Shown piece by piece: positions 28,392 to 37,276 of a DNA stretch of 64,000 nt. Origin of the DNA: Corynebacterium provencense (lineage in GTDB: Bacteria > Actinomycetota > Actinomycetes > Mycobacteriales > Mycobacteriaceae); assembly GCA_900049755.1 (NCBI GenBank), contig LT160592.1, positions 285,836-349,835 on the forward strand. Reading direction: 5' to 3'. Every line of letters starts with the position of its first letter. Position 1 is the first letter of the stretch. The translations under genes and the position numbers were made by a program. The notes beneath the pieces were generated by a model, which was not told the DNA's origin, made no database searches, and was given only the letters and a program-made list of their open reading frames with translations.

Positions 28392-29663
28392 ATGAGTGCC
28401 TCGCGAGTTTTCGCCGGCCGTCTGGCCGGGATGATGCTGCTCGGAGCCGACGGCGAGTCCGTGGGCAGGGTCCGGGACGTCGTGGTGAGTATCAGGTCCA
28501 ACCGGGCCCGGGCGCTGGGGCTGGTCGTCGAGGTCGCGGGTAAGCGGAGGATATTCCTGCCGATGCTCCGGATAGCCTCGATCGACCCCACAGAAGTCAC
28601 GATGAACACCAGCTCAGTGAGTCTCAGGCCTTTCAAGTCCCGGTCCGGGGAGCTCACGGTGATGGACGACCTCATCGGTGCGAAGGTGCACATCGACGAT
28701 CCCGAGCATGAGCACCTGGCTGGACGGGCCGTCGAGATCGCGGACGTCGAACTGGAACTCACCCGCACCCGCGAATGGGATGTCAGCCGTTTCGCGGTGA
28801 TAGTCCGGGGTCGCCTCGGCAGGAGGTCCGCACCCGCGGTCGTCCCACTCACCCATGTGCACGGTCTCTCCGCCTCCGGTGCCGGCCCCCAGGATGCGGA
28901 CGCCGAACTGATCGCGGAGTTCAAGGAGATGCGCAACGCCGATGTCGCGCAGGTCCTCCACGAGCTTCCCCTGGACCGTCGCGCCCGGGTCGCCGGGGAA
29001 CTGTCGGATGAACGCCTAGCGGATGTGCTGGCGGAGCTTCCGGACGACGAACAGACCGAGATCCTCGACACCTTCGCCATCGAACGTGCGGCGGACATTC
29101 TCGAGGAGATGGACCCGGACGACGCCGCCGACCTGCTCGGTGAACTGCCGGACGACAAGGCCGACGTCCTGCTCGAGCTGATGGACCCTGAGGAGTCGGA
29201 ACCGGTGCGCCGGCTGATGAGCTTCTCCCCGGACACGGTCGGTGCCCTGATGACCTCCGAACCGTTGATCCTCACCCCCCAGGCGACCGTGGCCGAGGCG
29301 TTGGCCCACGCCCGCAACCCGGAGGTTCCGCAGTCCCTGAGCAACCTCGTCTTCGTGGTCAGGCCGCCCCAGGCAACTCCCACAGGACGATATCTCGGAT
29401 GCGTCCACCTGCAGAAACTCCTGAGGGAACCGCCGTCCGCGCTCATCGGCGGTATCCTCGACCTGGATCTGCCCGCCCTGCGCGCCGATGATTCGGTGGA
29501 GACTGCCGCCCGTTACTTCGCGACCTACAATCTTGTCTGTGGACCGGTTCTCGACGACAACCAGCACCTCCTCGGCGCTGTCGCCGTCGACGACCTTCTC
29601 GACGACCTTCTTCCCGAAGACTGGCGGGACGAGGACTGGCGGGACCACCGCTCACCGGCCTGA
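28392..29663 (+). CDS. Soluble MgtE N-domain/CBS-pair protein with PRC-barrel-like N-terminus
   Basis: 423 aa, no membrane segment. Residues 1-170 contain two PRC-barrel-like repeats (GRVRDVVVSIRSNRARALGL; GAKVHIDDPEHEHLAGRAVE). Residues ~175-270 form the MgtE intracellular N domain (repeated LPxxxxAxxLxELPDD-type helices). Residues 275-405 are a CBS pair (SFSPDTVGALMTSEP start). The channel domain of MgtE is missing, so it cannot transport by itself. It may be a Mg2+-sensing regulator of the adjacent CorA; that is inference. Similar proteins occur in the same place in other corynebacteria. Confidence 0.88.
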   Translation: MSASRVFAGRLAGMMLLGADGESVGRVRDVVVSIRSNRARALGLVVEVAGKRRIFLPMLRIASIDPTEVTMNTSSVSLRPFKSRSGELTVMDDLIGAKVHIDDPEHEHLAGRAVEIADVELELTRTREWDVSRFAVIVRGRLGRRSAPAVVPLTHVHGLSASGAGPQDADAELIAEFKEMRNADVAQVLHELPLDRRARVAGELSDERLADVLAELPDDEQTEILDTFAIERAADILEEMDPDDAADLLGELPDDKADVLLELMDPEESEPVRRLMSFSPDTVGALMTSEPLILTPQATVAEALAHARNPEVPQSLSNLVFVVRPPQATPTGRYLGCVHLQKLLREPPSALIGGILDLDLPALRADDSVETAARYFATYNLVCGPVLDDNQHLLGAVAVDDLLDDLLPEDWRDEDWRDHRSPA

Positions 29664-29759
29664 CTTCATTCCTCCCCGGGGACCCGCAGGAACACCTGCC
29701 GCGGTGCCCCCACCACGTCTGTCTGACCACACGCACGACTACCGCACGAAGGAGGCACC

Positions 29760-30320
29760 GTGCCGGACAACTACGCACGCACCGACCTGGACACCCCGAC
29801 CACTTCGCGTCACCGGAGGTTCTTCTCCTTCGACGGGGACGCCATCGGCGTCGGGGCGGAGAGGATCGCACGCTTCCTCGGCACCGGGAAGTACCTTCTC
29901 TGGCAGACCGTCTTCGTCATCGTGTGGGTGGCCCTGAACATCGGGGGCATGTGGTGGAACTGGGACCCCTACCCGTTCATTCTCCTCAACCTCGCCTTCT
30001 CCACACAGGCCGCCTACTCCGCCCCGCTGATCCTGCTGGCCCAGAACCGGCAGGACGACCGCGACCGCGTATCCCTCAACGAGGACCGTCGACGGGCCGC
30101 GGAGACCAAGGCGGACACCGAGTTCCTCGCCCGGGAACTCGCCGGCCTGCGTATCGCCGTCGGTGAGAACGTCACCAGGGACTATCTGCGGCACGAGCTC
30201 GACGACCTCACTGACCTCCTGCGCAGGATCGAGGACAAGCTGGAGGACCAGCGGCATGACTCCGACTCCCCGAAGGATCCCGGTGAGCCTTCCGCCCAGG
30301 GCGATCCGGCTGACCGCTGA
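29760..30320 (+). CDS. DUF1003 family membrane protein
   Basis: 186 aa from the GTG at 29760, preceded by GAAGGAGG. Two TM helices (LWQTVFVIVWVALNIGGM and FILLNLAFSTQAAYSAPLIL) separated by WWNWDPYP, the DUF1003 core, then a C-terminal charged helix that is likely coiled coil (DRRRAAETKADTEFLAREL). Function unknown. The position after the CorA/MgtE-like pair is conserved in corynebacteria as far as I recall. Confidence 0.88.
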   Translation: MPDNYARTDLDTPTTSRHRRFFSFDGDAIGVGAERIARFLGTGKYLLWQTVFVIVWVALNIGGMWWNWDPYPFILLNLAFSTQAAYSAPLILLAQNRQDDRDRVSLNEDRRRAAETKADTEFLARELAGLRIAVGENVTRDYLRHELDDLTDLLRRIEDKLEDQRHDSDSPKDPGEPSAQGDPADR

Positions 30321-30380
30321 GTCCTGCGCCTCCGGCTACCTGCCGGCGGCTCCTACCACGGCGACACTCCGCTGGCGTAA

Positions 30381-30386
30381 TATTCT
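30381..30386 (+). promoter_or_regulatory. -10 element of mrp
   Basis: TATTCT, 6 nt before the ATG; an overlapping TAATAT (30378-30383) is equally possible. Confidence 0.5.
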
Positions 30387-30392
30387 GTCCTG

Positions 30393-31523
30393 ATGTCTAC
30401 TGTCACTGAATCCGCCGTCCGTACCGCACTCGAAGCGGTCGAGGACCCCGAGCTCAACCGCCCCATCACCGATCTCGGCATGGTGAAATCCGTGGAGGTT
30501 GACGGAGATGCGGTCGCGGTCGAGATCTATCTGACCATCGCAGGGTGCCCCATGAAGAGCACCCTGACCGACAGGACCCGTGCCGCGGCAGAGGGGGTCG
30601 AAGGGGTCCGTAAGGTCACGGTGACCACCGACGTCATGTCGGACGAGCAGCGTCGCGAGCTCCGCCTGAAGGTCCGTGGCGCGACCTCTGAACCGGTCAT
30701 ACCTTTCGCACAGCCTGATTCGACCACCCGGGTTTTTGCCGTTGCATCCGGCAAGGGTGGCGTGGGCAAGTCATCGGTGACAGTGAACCTGGCCACCTCA
30801 CTGGCCTCACGGGGCCTCAATGTCGGTATCGTCGACGCGGACATCTACGGCCATTCCGTACCCCGGCTCATGGGCTCTTCCGCCCACCCCAGCCAGGTCG
30901 ACGACATGATCATCCCGCCGCAGTCTTTCGGGGTGAAGCTGATTTCGATCGGTCATTTCCTCGACGGCAATTCCCCGGTGATCTGGCGGGGACCGATGCT
31001 CCACCGGGCGATCCAGCAGTTCCTCTCCGACGTGTTCTGGGGGGACCTGGATGTCCTGCTTCTTGATCTGCCTCCGGGTACCGGCGACGTGGCCATCTCT
31101 GTCGCCCAGCTGGTCCCGGACGCCGAGCTTCTCATCGTCACGACTCCCCAGGCGGCGGCGGCGGAGGTCGCGGAGCGCGCCGGTTCGATCGCCCAGCAGA
31201 CCCGGCAGCGTATCGGCGGGGTGATCGAGAACATGAGCTGGCTGGAACTGCCCGACGGGACGAAGATGGATGTCTTCGGTTCCGGAGGTGGTCAGATCGT
31301 CGCGGACCATCTCTCGGAGATCACCGGTTCCCCGGTCCCGCTGATGGGCCGGATCCCGTTGGATCCGGACCTGCGCGTCGGGGGCGACGTGGGAAACCCG
31401 ATCGTGGTGTCACAGCCCAGGTCTCCGGCTGCGACCGCACTCGCGGGTATCGCCGACCGGCTGGTGACCCGGAAGCAGTCGTTGGCGGGCCGACCCCTCA
31501 ATCTGGGCGTCACGCGCCGCTGA
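30393..31523 (+). CDS. mrp: Mrp/ApbC-type Fe-S cluster carrier ATPase
   Basis: 376 aa. Residues 1-90 are a MIP18 (DUF59) domain (EDPELNRPITDLGMV). The rest is a P-loop ATPase with deviant Walker A SGKGGVGKSS, switch DADIYGHSVPRLMG and PPGTGDVAI. The family binds and transfers Fe-S clusters to apoproteins in the cytosol. The usual C-terminal CxxC cluster ligands are not obvious: the region has VIENMSWLELPDGTKMDVFGSGGG where many members have CxxC. This lack also occurs in some actinobacterial Mrp proteins. Confidence 0.92.
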   Translation: MSTVTESAVRTALEAVEDPELNRPITDLGMVKSVEVDGDAVAVEIYLTIAGCPMKSTLTDRTRAAAEGVEGVRKVTVTTDVMSDEQRRELRLKVRGATSEPVIPFAQPDSTTRVFAVASGKGGVGKSSVTVNLATSLASRGLNVGIVDADIYGHSVPRLMGSSAHPSQVDDMIIPPQSFGVKLISIGHFLDGNSPVIWRGPMLHRAIQQFLSDVFWGDLDVLLLDLPPGTGDVAISVAQLVPDAELLIVTTPQAAAAEVAERAGSIAQQTRQRIGGVIENMSWLELPDGTKMDVFGSGGGQIVADHLSEITGSPVPLMGRIPLDPDLRVGGDVGNPIVVSQPRSPAATALAGIADRLVTRKQSLAGRPLNLGVTRR

Positions 31524-31561
31524 GAGCTTCTCCCGCCTGTTCTGCCGCTTCCGATGGTCGG

Positions 31562-32149
31562 TCAGAGGATATCTGCGTCGTCGACACGGCTCCAGTCGCC
31601 GACCGCCCGTTCACCTGACGGGGCTGTCGCGGCGGAGGTGTCCGGCGCGGCATCTGTCCGGGCCGGGTCACCGGGCGTCCTGCTTACTTCTGTTCCTGCC
31701 GACGCACCGGAGGTAGCTGCGGCTGCCGCTGTCCCGGTCGTAGTTCCGGTGTGCTCTCCTGCGGATTCTGTTCCCCTGTCGGCGCTCTCCTCCGCCTGCG
31801 GGCGGCCCGTCCGACCGCGGGTGGCGGAGAATGCCCCGGTGACGCCGCGTGCCGTGTCCTGCATCTCCCGCAGGAACTCCGGATCGTCGTCCAGCAGAGC
31901 CTTGCTCACCAGACCGCGGGCACCCATCCGCCGGACGTCGTTGAGCTGGGACAGGGGTTTGCGGAGGTCCTCGAAGTCCTCCTTGAACTCGGAGTCGATC
32001 TGTTCTCTCGCCGTGGACACCGCGTTCCGGGCGGCGAGGACGATGGCTTTGACGTCGTTGATGATCCGGGGCAGTCGCTCCGGTCCGACGACGATGATCC
32101 CGACGATGATCAGGACGAGGACCTCGCCCCAACCGACACTGGAGAACAA
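31562..32149 (-). CDS. tatB: Sec-independent protein translocase TatB
   Basis: 195 aa from a TTG start at 32149, chosen because TatB begins FSSVGWGE and AGGTGG lies 6 nt upstream. One N-terminal TM helix (VLVLIIVGIIVVGPERLP, with the conserved Gly-Pro hinge), an amphipathic helix (VKAIVLAARNAVSTAREQID), then a long Ala/Thr/Gly-rich acidic C-terminal tail of low complexity. TatB binds twin-arginine signal peptides with TatC. It is downstream of cseE on the same strand, as in C. glutamicum. Confidence 0.92.
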   Translation of the reverse strand: MFSSVGWGEVLVLIIVGIIVVGPERLPRIINDVKAIVLAARNAVSTAREQIDSEFKEDFEDLRKPLSQLNDVRRMGARGLVSKALLDDDPEFLREMQDTARGVTGAFSATRGRTGRPQAEESADRGTESAGEHTGTTTGTAAAAATSGASAGTEVSRTPGDPARTDAAPDTSAATAPSGERAVGDWSRVDDADIL

Positions 32150-32196
32150 CGGGTTCCACCTGACTTCCGGGCTGCAGTTACGTGACCCCGGTGATT

Positions 32197-32580
32197 CTAC
32201 CGCCGTCCCCGTCCGGTGTGCGACACACGCAGAGCCCGCCGGACCGTGGTGGAGAGCCGGTCGCCGAAAGTCTCCGGACGCCGGCACCCGTCCACCCCCA
32301 CAGTCGACTCTCCCGGCGGCTCGTCCGGGGAGTCCCCGCAGGACGCCGGAATGCCCGTCAACCTGGCCAGCAGTGATCCCGGGGCGTGCACCTCCTGGAG
32401 GGCGCCCGCACGACGCATCCGGTCAACGGCCTGACGTTGGGCGCGGACCTCGGAACGGCATTCACCGCAGTGGACCAGATGTGCCTTGGCACGGTCCTCC
32501 GCCACCCGGCTGAGTTCCCCGTCCACCAGCGCAGCGACGGCCTCGGTACTTAGATGACCGACGTCACGCCCGTGCCACAT
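32197..32580 (-). CDS. cseE: Anti-sigma factor CseE (zinc-binding, ZAS type)
   Basis: 127 aa. The zinc anti-sigma motif HLVHCGEC (Hx3CxxC) is near residues 34-41, after an N-terminal helix starting [14 protein letters not shown]. The protein has no TM helix, so it is a soluble antagonist of SigE. Its start overlaps the end of sigE by 17 nt, so the two are translationally coupled. In C. glutamicum CseE restrains SigE until cell-surface stress. Confidence 0.9.
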   Translation of the reverse strand: MWHGRDVGHLSTEAVAALVDGELSRVAEDRAKAHLVHCGECRSEVRAQRQAVDRMRRAGALQEVHAPGSLLARLTGIPASCGDSPDEPPGESTVGVDGCRRPETFGDRLSTTVRRALRVSHTGRGRR

Positions 32581-33169
32581 AGCTCAACTCCCCTGCAGAA
32601 CGGTCGAGAGCCGCCCTGAGCTGTGCCCTCGCCCGGTGGATCCGGGAGCGGACGGTACCCATCTTCAGGCCGAGAGTGTCCGCGATCTCCTCGTAGCTCA
32701 GGTCCAGACCGTCACAGAGGACGACAGCGACACGGAACTCGGGGCTGAGATCGTCGAGCGCGCGTCGAAGTGCAGGATCGAGATTGTTGAACTCGTATGC
32801 ACGTTCGGGGCCCGGCTGGTCACCGGCGACTCTCTCATAGTCCTCCGGGAGCGATTCCATGCGCACCGTCGACCGGTGCCTGACCATGTCGAGGAAGAGG
32901 TTGGTGGTGATGCGGTGCAGCCACCCTTCGAAGGTTCCCGGGCGATAGCTCTTCAACGACCGGAACACCCGCATGAACGTGTCCTGGGTGAGATCCTCGG
33001 CGTCCTGCCTGTTTCCGCTGAGCCCGTAGGCGAGACGGTAGACGTCGTCGGCGTGCTCGGCGACGAGCTCAGCCCAGCTGGGCATCTCCGACTCTCCCCT
33101 GTCGAACCCGCCGGTACCCCCGACAGGAGGTTCATCAGCGGTACGGTCGGAGGACTGAACGGAACTCAT
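32564..33169 (-). CDS. sigE: ECF sigma factor SigE
   Basis: 201 aa from the ATG at 33169, with AGGA 8 nt upstream; an ATG at 33178 is the alternative. Region 2 contains [20 protein letters not shown] and [16 protein letters not shown]; region 4 contains [20 protein letters not shown] and the helix-turn-helix [15 protein letters not shown]. It directs RNA polymerase to envelope and surface-stress promoters. The gene heads the sigE-cseE-tatB strand and is divergent from the O-methyltransferase, with a 12-bp palindrome between them. Confidence 0.94.
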   Translation of the reverse strand: MSSVQSSDRTADEPPVGGTGGFDRGESEMPSWAELVAEHADDVYRLAYGLSGNRQDAEDLTQDTFMRVFRSLKSYRPGTFEGWLHRITTNLFLDMVRHRSTVRMESLPEDYERVAGDQPGPERAYEFNNLDPALRRALDDLSPEFRVAVVLCDGLDLSYEEIADTLGLKMGTVRSRIHRARAQLRAALDRSAGELSYVARA

Positions 33170-33237
33170 GGCCACCATCCTGCATTCCCGGGATTGTCGT
33201 AGGGTCACTGTCAGCTGGACGCCACCTGTGAAATTCA

Positions 33238-33249
33238 CTTCGTACGAAG
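33238..33249. promoter_or_regulatory. Palindrome CTTCGTACGAAG in the sigE/methyltransferase intergenic region
   Basis: A perfect 12-bp palindrome, 69 nt upstream of sigE and 66 nt upstream of the methyltransferase GTG. It could be an operator for a dimeric regulator acting on either gene; no binding protein can be assigned. Confidence 0.4.
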
Positions 33250-33301
33250 AATCTACCGTACCCGCGGAGGCCATGTCACCCCCGCCGGCCGGCCCATCCC
33301 C

Positions 33302-33307
33302 TAAGCT
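33302..33307 (+). promoter_or_regulatory. -10 element of the O-methyltransferase gene
   Basis: TAAGCT, 7 nt before the GTG at 33315. Confidence 0.45.
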
Positions 33308-33314
33308 GGTCACC

Positions 33315-33980
33315 GTGAATGTCAACACCGGTTCAGCCCTCGACGCCGTCCGTTCCTACATCAACGGTACGGCCCGTTCCGACGACGCTCTCACCGAGGC
33401 GCGTACGGCCGCCTCAGAGTTCGGCCTGCTGTACCCGGATGCCGCGACCGGGGAGTTCCTCACCTTCCTCGCCGCGCGTCCCGTCGCCGGTGCTCAGCCC
33501 GGCGCCGTGGTGATGTCCCCGGCATGCGGTGTCATCGGCCTGCACCTCTTCGCCGGATTCCCGGAAGGTACCGGGCATGTCACCTGCATCGACCCTGAAG
33601 TGGAGCACCAGAAGCTGGCGAAGCAGGCGTTCACCTCCGCAGGACGGCGTCCCACCTCATTCCGCTTCGTCCCCTCATCCCCGCTCGACGGCATCGTCCG
33701 GCTGGCGACAGACTCCTATGACCTCATCATCGCCGACGTCGACCCGGAACTGTTGACCACCGCGGTGGATTCGTCACTGCCGGCACTGCGGCAGGGTGGC
33801 GTCCTCGTGCTGCTGGACGCCCTCCTCGACGGTGCACCGGGGGATCCGGCGCGCACCGACCGACAGGCAGAGGCGGCCCGGGCCGTCGAGGCCCACCTGG
33901 CAGGACTACGGGACACGGGAACCGTCGAGACCGCCCGTCTCCCCCTCGGCGCGGGCATGACGGTGGTGACCCGCCGCTGA
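33315..33980 (+). CDS. O-methyltransferase family protein (SAM-dependent)
   Basis: 221 aa from the GTG at 33315. Rossmann-type SAM-binding fold: the glycine motif position reads [17 protein letters not shown], the acidic loop [11 protein letters not shown], and DLIIADVD and [13 protein letters not shown] follow. It resembles family 3 O-methyltransferases (catechol/caffeoyl-CoA type), but the motif-I sequence is unusual in having SPACG in place of a Gly-rich ExGxxxG. The gene is divergent from sigE, a pairing kept in mycobacteria and corynebacteria. Substrate unknown. Confidence 0.85.
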   Translation: MNVNTGSALDAVRSYINGTARSDDALTEARTAASEFGLLYPDAATGEFLTFLAARPVAGAQPGAVVMSPACGVIGLHLFAGFPEGTGHVTCIDPEVEHQKLAKQAFTSAGRRPTSFRFVPSSPLDGIVRLATDSYDLIIADVDPELLTTAVDSSLPALRQGGVLVLLDALLDGAPGDPARTDRQAEAARAVEAHLAGLRDTGTVETARLPLGAGMTVVTRR

Positions 33981-33988
33981 GCCCGGTG

Positions 33989-33994
33989 TATCGT
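33989..33994 (+). promoter_or_regulatory. -10 element of the DedA-family gene
   Basis: TATCGT, 7 nt before the GTG at 34002. Confidence 0.45.
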
Positions 33995-34001
33995 TCGACC
34001 G

Positions 34002-34712
34002 GTGCAATCCATCATCGACCTCTACCACAGCGTCACCGACGTCGAACACATCGTCTCCGCCTTCGGTCTGGTCGGCATAGCCCTGGTTCTCTTCGCCGAG
34101 ACCGGACTGCTCATCGGGTTCTTCCTGCCCGGTGACTCGCTGCTCTTCGTCGCGGGACTGTTCACCGGCGGTGACGACCCGGTCTTCCCCGTCTGGAAGT
34201 TGCTGCTCGTCGCGGTGATCTTCGCCGTCCTCGGTGACCAGCTGGGATACCAGATCGGACGGTGGACCGGCCCGTCGATCCTGCGTTCCCGGGCGGCGCG
34301 GATCATCGGGGAGGAGCGCATCGACAAGGCACACGAGTTCTTCAGGTCACGTGGACCCCACGCGGTGATCCTCGCCCGGTTCGTCCCCGTCATCCGCACG
34401 ATCGTCCCCGTGCTCGCAGGCATCAGCGGCATGGAACGCCGCCGGTTCATCCCCTACAACATCATCGGCGGTGTCGCCTGGGCCTGTCTGATCCCGGTCG
34501 CGGGTCACTTCCTCGGCGGAATCGACGTCATCAGGCAGCACGTGGACCTCATCATCGTTGGTCTGGTGGCTCTCTCCGTCATCCCCCTGGCCCTGGAGTG
34601 GTGGCGGGGACGCCGGGGACGCCACGGAAACCGCGGAAACCACGAGATCCACAGCACCTCCCGCTCCGTGCCGGCGGTCGCCGACGGTCCGGTGCCCCCG
34701 CCGGCTGCCTGA
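34002..34712 (+). CDS. DedA/SNARE-associated family membrane protein
   Basis: 236 aa. The DedA signature is clear: FAETGLLIGFFLPGDSLLF, then GDQLGYQIGRWTG, and the conserved RFVPVIRTIVPVLAGISGM with essential-type Arg residues. About five hydrophobic segments. DedA proteins are lipid scramblase/flippase-like membrane proteins, some of which move undecaprenyl phosphate or phospholipids. The C-terminal tail is basic (WWRGRRGRHGNRGNH). The role here is inferred from the family. Confidence 0.92.
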   Translation: MQSIIDLYHSVTDVEHIVSAFGLVGIALVLFAETGLLIGFFLPGDSLLFVAGLFTGGDDPVFPVWKLLLVAVIFAVLGDQLGYQIGRWTGPSILRSRAARIIGEERIDKAHEFFRSRGPHAVILARFVPVIRTIVPVLAGISGMERRRFIPYNIIGGVAWACLIPVAGHFLGGIDVIRQHVDLIIVGLVALSVIPLALEWWRGRRGRHGNRGNHEIHSTSRSVPAVADGPVPPPAA

Positions 34713-34719
34713 GCACTGG

Positions 34720-34725
34720 TATACA
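34720..34725 (+). promoter_or_regulatory. -10 element of the GH32-like gene
   Basis: TATACA, 7 nt before the GTG at 34733; an AGGAGA in the gap could also serve as a ribosome site for a readthrough mRNA. Confidence 0.4.
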
Positions 34726-34732
34726 GGAGAGA

Positions 34733-36247
34733 GTGAACCGCTTTCGACCTGAACTCCACGTGACCGCGGAAACCGGCGTCCTCGAGGCACCGGCGGGAGC
34801 GGTCCGGCAGGGTACCTCCCTGCACGTCTTCCACCAGTTCCGCCCCACCCCCTCCTCGGGTGCCCGGTGGGCCCACCAGGTGGCCGCCGATCTGCCCTAC
34901 GGCTGGGACGTCTGCGATGACGTCCTGGCCCCGACCGACGGGGAAATCGACTGTCTGGCAGGGTCCTCTGTGCCGGTAGGTGACGGGACGGTGGAGCTCT
35001 TCTTCGTCACGACAGCACCCGTGGGGGACGCCGACCGGGACGCACAGCTCGGTTCCGCCCTCGCCCACGACCGACGCGGGTCCCGCAGTTTCACCGTCCA
35101 GCGCGCCCGGATCCGCGACCTGGACGACATCTCCGACGAGATCTCCGACGATCCCAGCGTGGTCCGCCGAGAGGTCGAGCGCCTCGGGCCGGTCTCCGTC
35201 GACGATTCACGGCACAGGGTCACTGCGCTGGTGACGCCGAGCGTCATCCGTCGTGACGACGTCTGGCTCATGGTAGCGCTCGACCTCACCGACGACCGTT
35301 CGGCGTCGATCGTGGTCCTCACTTCGCCTGACCGGCAGAACTGGACCGTCGAGGGTGCCCTGGAGATCGACGGGGACGCCGGGCTGCCCGACGGTCGCCC
35401 CTTCGCCCCCCGGATCGTCACGATGGAGGACGACACCGACGGACGGCGACGCGACGTACTGTTCATCACATACCCGGACGGAGAGGACCGGGGAGAGGAG
35501 CACCGGGGAGAGGTCGCCGGTTACATCGTCGGCCGGCTCGACGGCAGCAGATTCACCGTGGAGACCGGGTTCCAGGTCTTCGACCACGGACATGACTTCA
35601 CCCGCCCCAGGGTGGTCCAGGGTCCGCGTCCGTTGATTCTGGGGCTGGTCGGGACATTCCCCGGCACGGGGAAGGGGACGTGGGCCAACTGCCTGTCACT
35701 GCCACGGTTCCTGACACTCACCGGCGGCCACATCTACCAGGACATTGTGGGGGTACCGTCCGCGGTACGTTCCTACACCGACAGGGCCGCCGTGTTCACG
35801 GCCCAGCTCGACGCGACCCGTGGTGCTGTGACGGTGAGTCTTCTCGACGAGGCGGACAGGGTCATGGCAACGGTGCGGCACTCCGGTGACAGAGTGGAGT
35901 TCTCCCGCACCATGGACGACGGTTCGGAGGATGTCCGGACCGCGGTGCTCACCGACGGCGACTCCGACACCCTGACCGTCCTCATCGACGGTCCGGTGTG
36001 CGAGGTTTTCGCTGACGGAGGCCTGGTGTCCTTCACCAGCGCAGTGTCCGGCAGCTCCGCTTTCTCGGGGTTCCGGGTGGACACCACCGCCGGGGCCCGT
36101 GTGCTGTCGGCGATGGAGTCGCTGGGCCGTCGACTTCAGCGGCGGCTGGCGAAGCTGGACAGTGCCGAGGAGCAGGAGAGGCTCATCGCCGAGGCTGCGC
36201 TCGCTGACCGGGACCTCGCCGCCGGTACCGGGCCGATCGTGCCCTGA
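34733..36247 (+). CDS. GH32-fold protein lacking catalytic residues
   Basis: 504 aa from the GTG at 34733. The layout follows glycoside hydrolase family 32 (levanase/beta-fructosidase): a five-blade propeller then a C-terminal beta-sandwich. Landmarks are LHVFHQFRP, HGHDFTRPR and the C-terminal GPVCEVFADGG. The nucleophile motif (family: G-W-M-N-D-P-N-G) reads GVLEAPAG, so Asp is Ala; the RDP motif position reads FAP. The WECP acid/base motif was not found. It is therefore probably not a fructosidase but a binding or structural protein. It follows dedA by 20 nt and converges on the RlmA-like gene. Confidence 0.75.
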   Translation: MNRFRPELHVTAETGVLEAPAGAVRQGTSLHVFHQFRPTPSSGARWAHQVAADLPYGWDVCDDVLAPTDGEIDCLAGSSVPVGDGTVELFFVTTAPVGDADRDAQLGSALAHDRRGSRSFTVQRARIRDLDDISDEISDDPSVVRREVERLGPVSVDDSRHRVTALVTPSVIRRDDVWLMVALDLTDDRSASIVVLTSPDRQNWTVEGALEIDGDAGLPDGRPFAPRIVTMEDDTDGRRRDVLFITYPDGEDRGEEHRGEVAGYIVGRLDGSRFTVETGFQVFDHGHDFTRPRVVQGPRPLILGLVGTFPGTGKGTWANCLSLPRFLTLTGGHIYQDIVGVPSAVRSYTDRAAVFTAQLDATRGAVTVSLLDEADRVMATVRHSGDRVEFSRTMDDGSEDVRTAVLTDGDSDTLTVLIDGPVCEVFADGGLVSFTSAVSGSSAFSGFRVDTTAGARVLSAMESLGRRLQRRLAKLDSAEEQERLIAEAALADRDLAAGTGPIVP

Positions 36248-36259
36248 CCTGGTGAAACG

Positions 36260-37156
36260 TCAGGACCCGTTGAATCCGAGAGTCCGGGGGTCACGTCCCA
36301 GCCGGGTGACTGTCGCCCGCGCCGTGACCTCCATGACCGGTGGAAGGTCCGCGATCCGCTCCGCCAGCACCTTGGGGTGGATGTGCCTGGCCGAGGGGCT
36401 CATCCCGATCTGTGCTGCGATGGACGCCTGGTCGAGGCGCATCACGAATTCGATGCTCTCGGGGTCACCCACCGGGACGAGGTAGCCGGACGCCTGACTG
36501 ATCATCCTGTCCACCTTTCCCGCCTCGACGTCGATGATTCCCAGCGGGGCGCGCAACTCGGCGAGATGTCCCGCCTCCGGGGTGAGAACAACGACCTGTC
36601 CTTCAGGGGTCAGGACCCTGGAGAACTCCGCCGCATTGCGCGGGGCGAAGATGACCGTGAGCACGTCGATGCACCCGTCGCGCAACGGCAGCCGGGACCA
36701 GGCGTCGGCGACAACTGCACCGACCCTGCGGTGACAGGAGGCGAGCCTCTTCGCCGCCGGCACGGAGACGTCCACACCGATCCCCCGTGAACCCGGCACC
36801 GAATCCAGTGTGTGCGCCAGGTAATACCCGGTCCCCGCCCCGATCTCCACGATCGCCGGTCGGTCGTCCTCGGTCACGTGTGCGTCGTCGAGGACGTCGT
36901 TGACGGTGTCGGAGACCGCCTCGACGAACGGGGCGAAGTGGCCGCCCGAGAGGAAGGATTCCCGGGCGGTGATCATGTCGGCGTCGTCACCGGTGTAACG
37001 CAGGCCGGCGCCCCCTGCCAGCGTGACATAGCCCTGGCGGGCAACATCATAGCTGTGACCGGATTCGGACACCAGGGTCCTCCACGACCCGTCCCCCGCC
37101 CTCAGCGGAGTTCCGTCGACAGGGTCGGCGAGCAGGTCGATGACATCGGACAGCAC
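36260..37156 (-). CDS. RlmA-like 23S rRNA (guanine-N1) methyltransferase
   Basis: 298 aa, GTG start with GAGGAG about 10 nt upstream. The N-terminus has the RlmA pattern GHSYDVARQGYVTL, and the SAM domain has VEIGAGTGYYL, GVDVS and APRNAAEFSRVL. The family methylates G745/G748 of 23S rRNA. The N-terminal zinc finger of RlmA is lost: the CPVC position reads DPVD and the second Cys/His pair is also replaced, although His of GHSYD remains. This form is common in high-GC actinobacteria as far as I recall. Confidence 0.82.
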   Translation of the reverse strand: MLSDVIDLLADPVDGTPLRAGDGSWRTLVSESGHSYDVARQGYVTLAGGAGLRYTGDDADMITARESFLSGGHFAPFVEAVSDTVNDVLDDAHVTEDDRPAIVEIGAGTGYYLAHTLDSVPGSRGIGVDVSVPAAKRLASCHRRVGAVVADAWSRLPLRDGCIDVLTVIFAPRNAAEFSRVLTPEGQVVVLTPEAGHLAELRAPLGIIDVEAGKVDRMISQASGYLVPVGDPESIEFVMRLDQASIAAQIGMSPSARHIHPKVLAERIADLPPVMEVTARATVTRLGRDPRTLGFNGS

Positions 37157-37276
37157 GGTGGTCGGTACTCCTCGGTAGGTGACAGCGGGACTGCACCCGG
37201 GACGGCAGGACCGTCCTCAGGCTGTCCCCGGGAAAAGGGACGGTGGTGCGGCCGGACGTCCCCGGCTGACCCCACC

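Noticed and set aside
27488..29446. 652-aa minus-strand open frame opposite corA and the MgtE/CBS gene
   Set aside because: Shadow spanning two strong genes; no motif in the translation.
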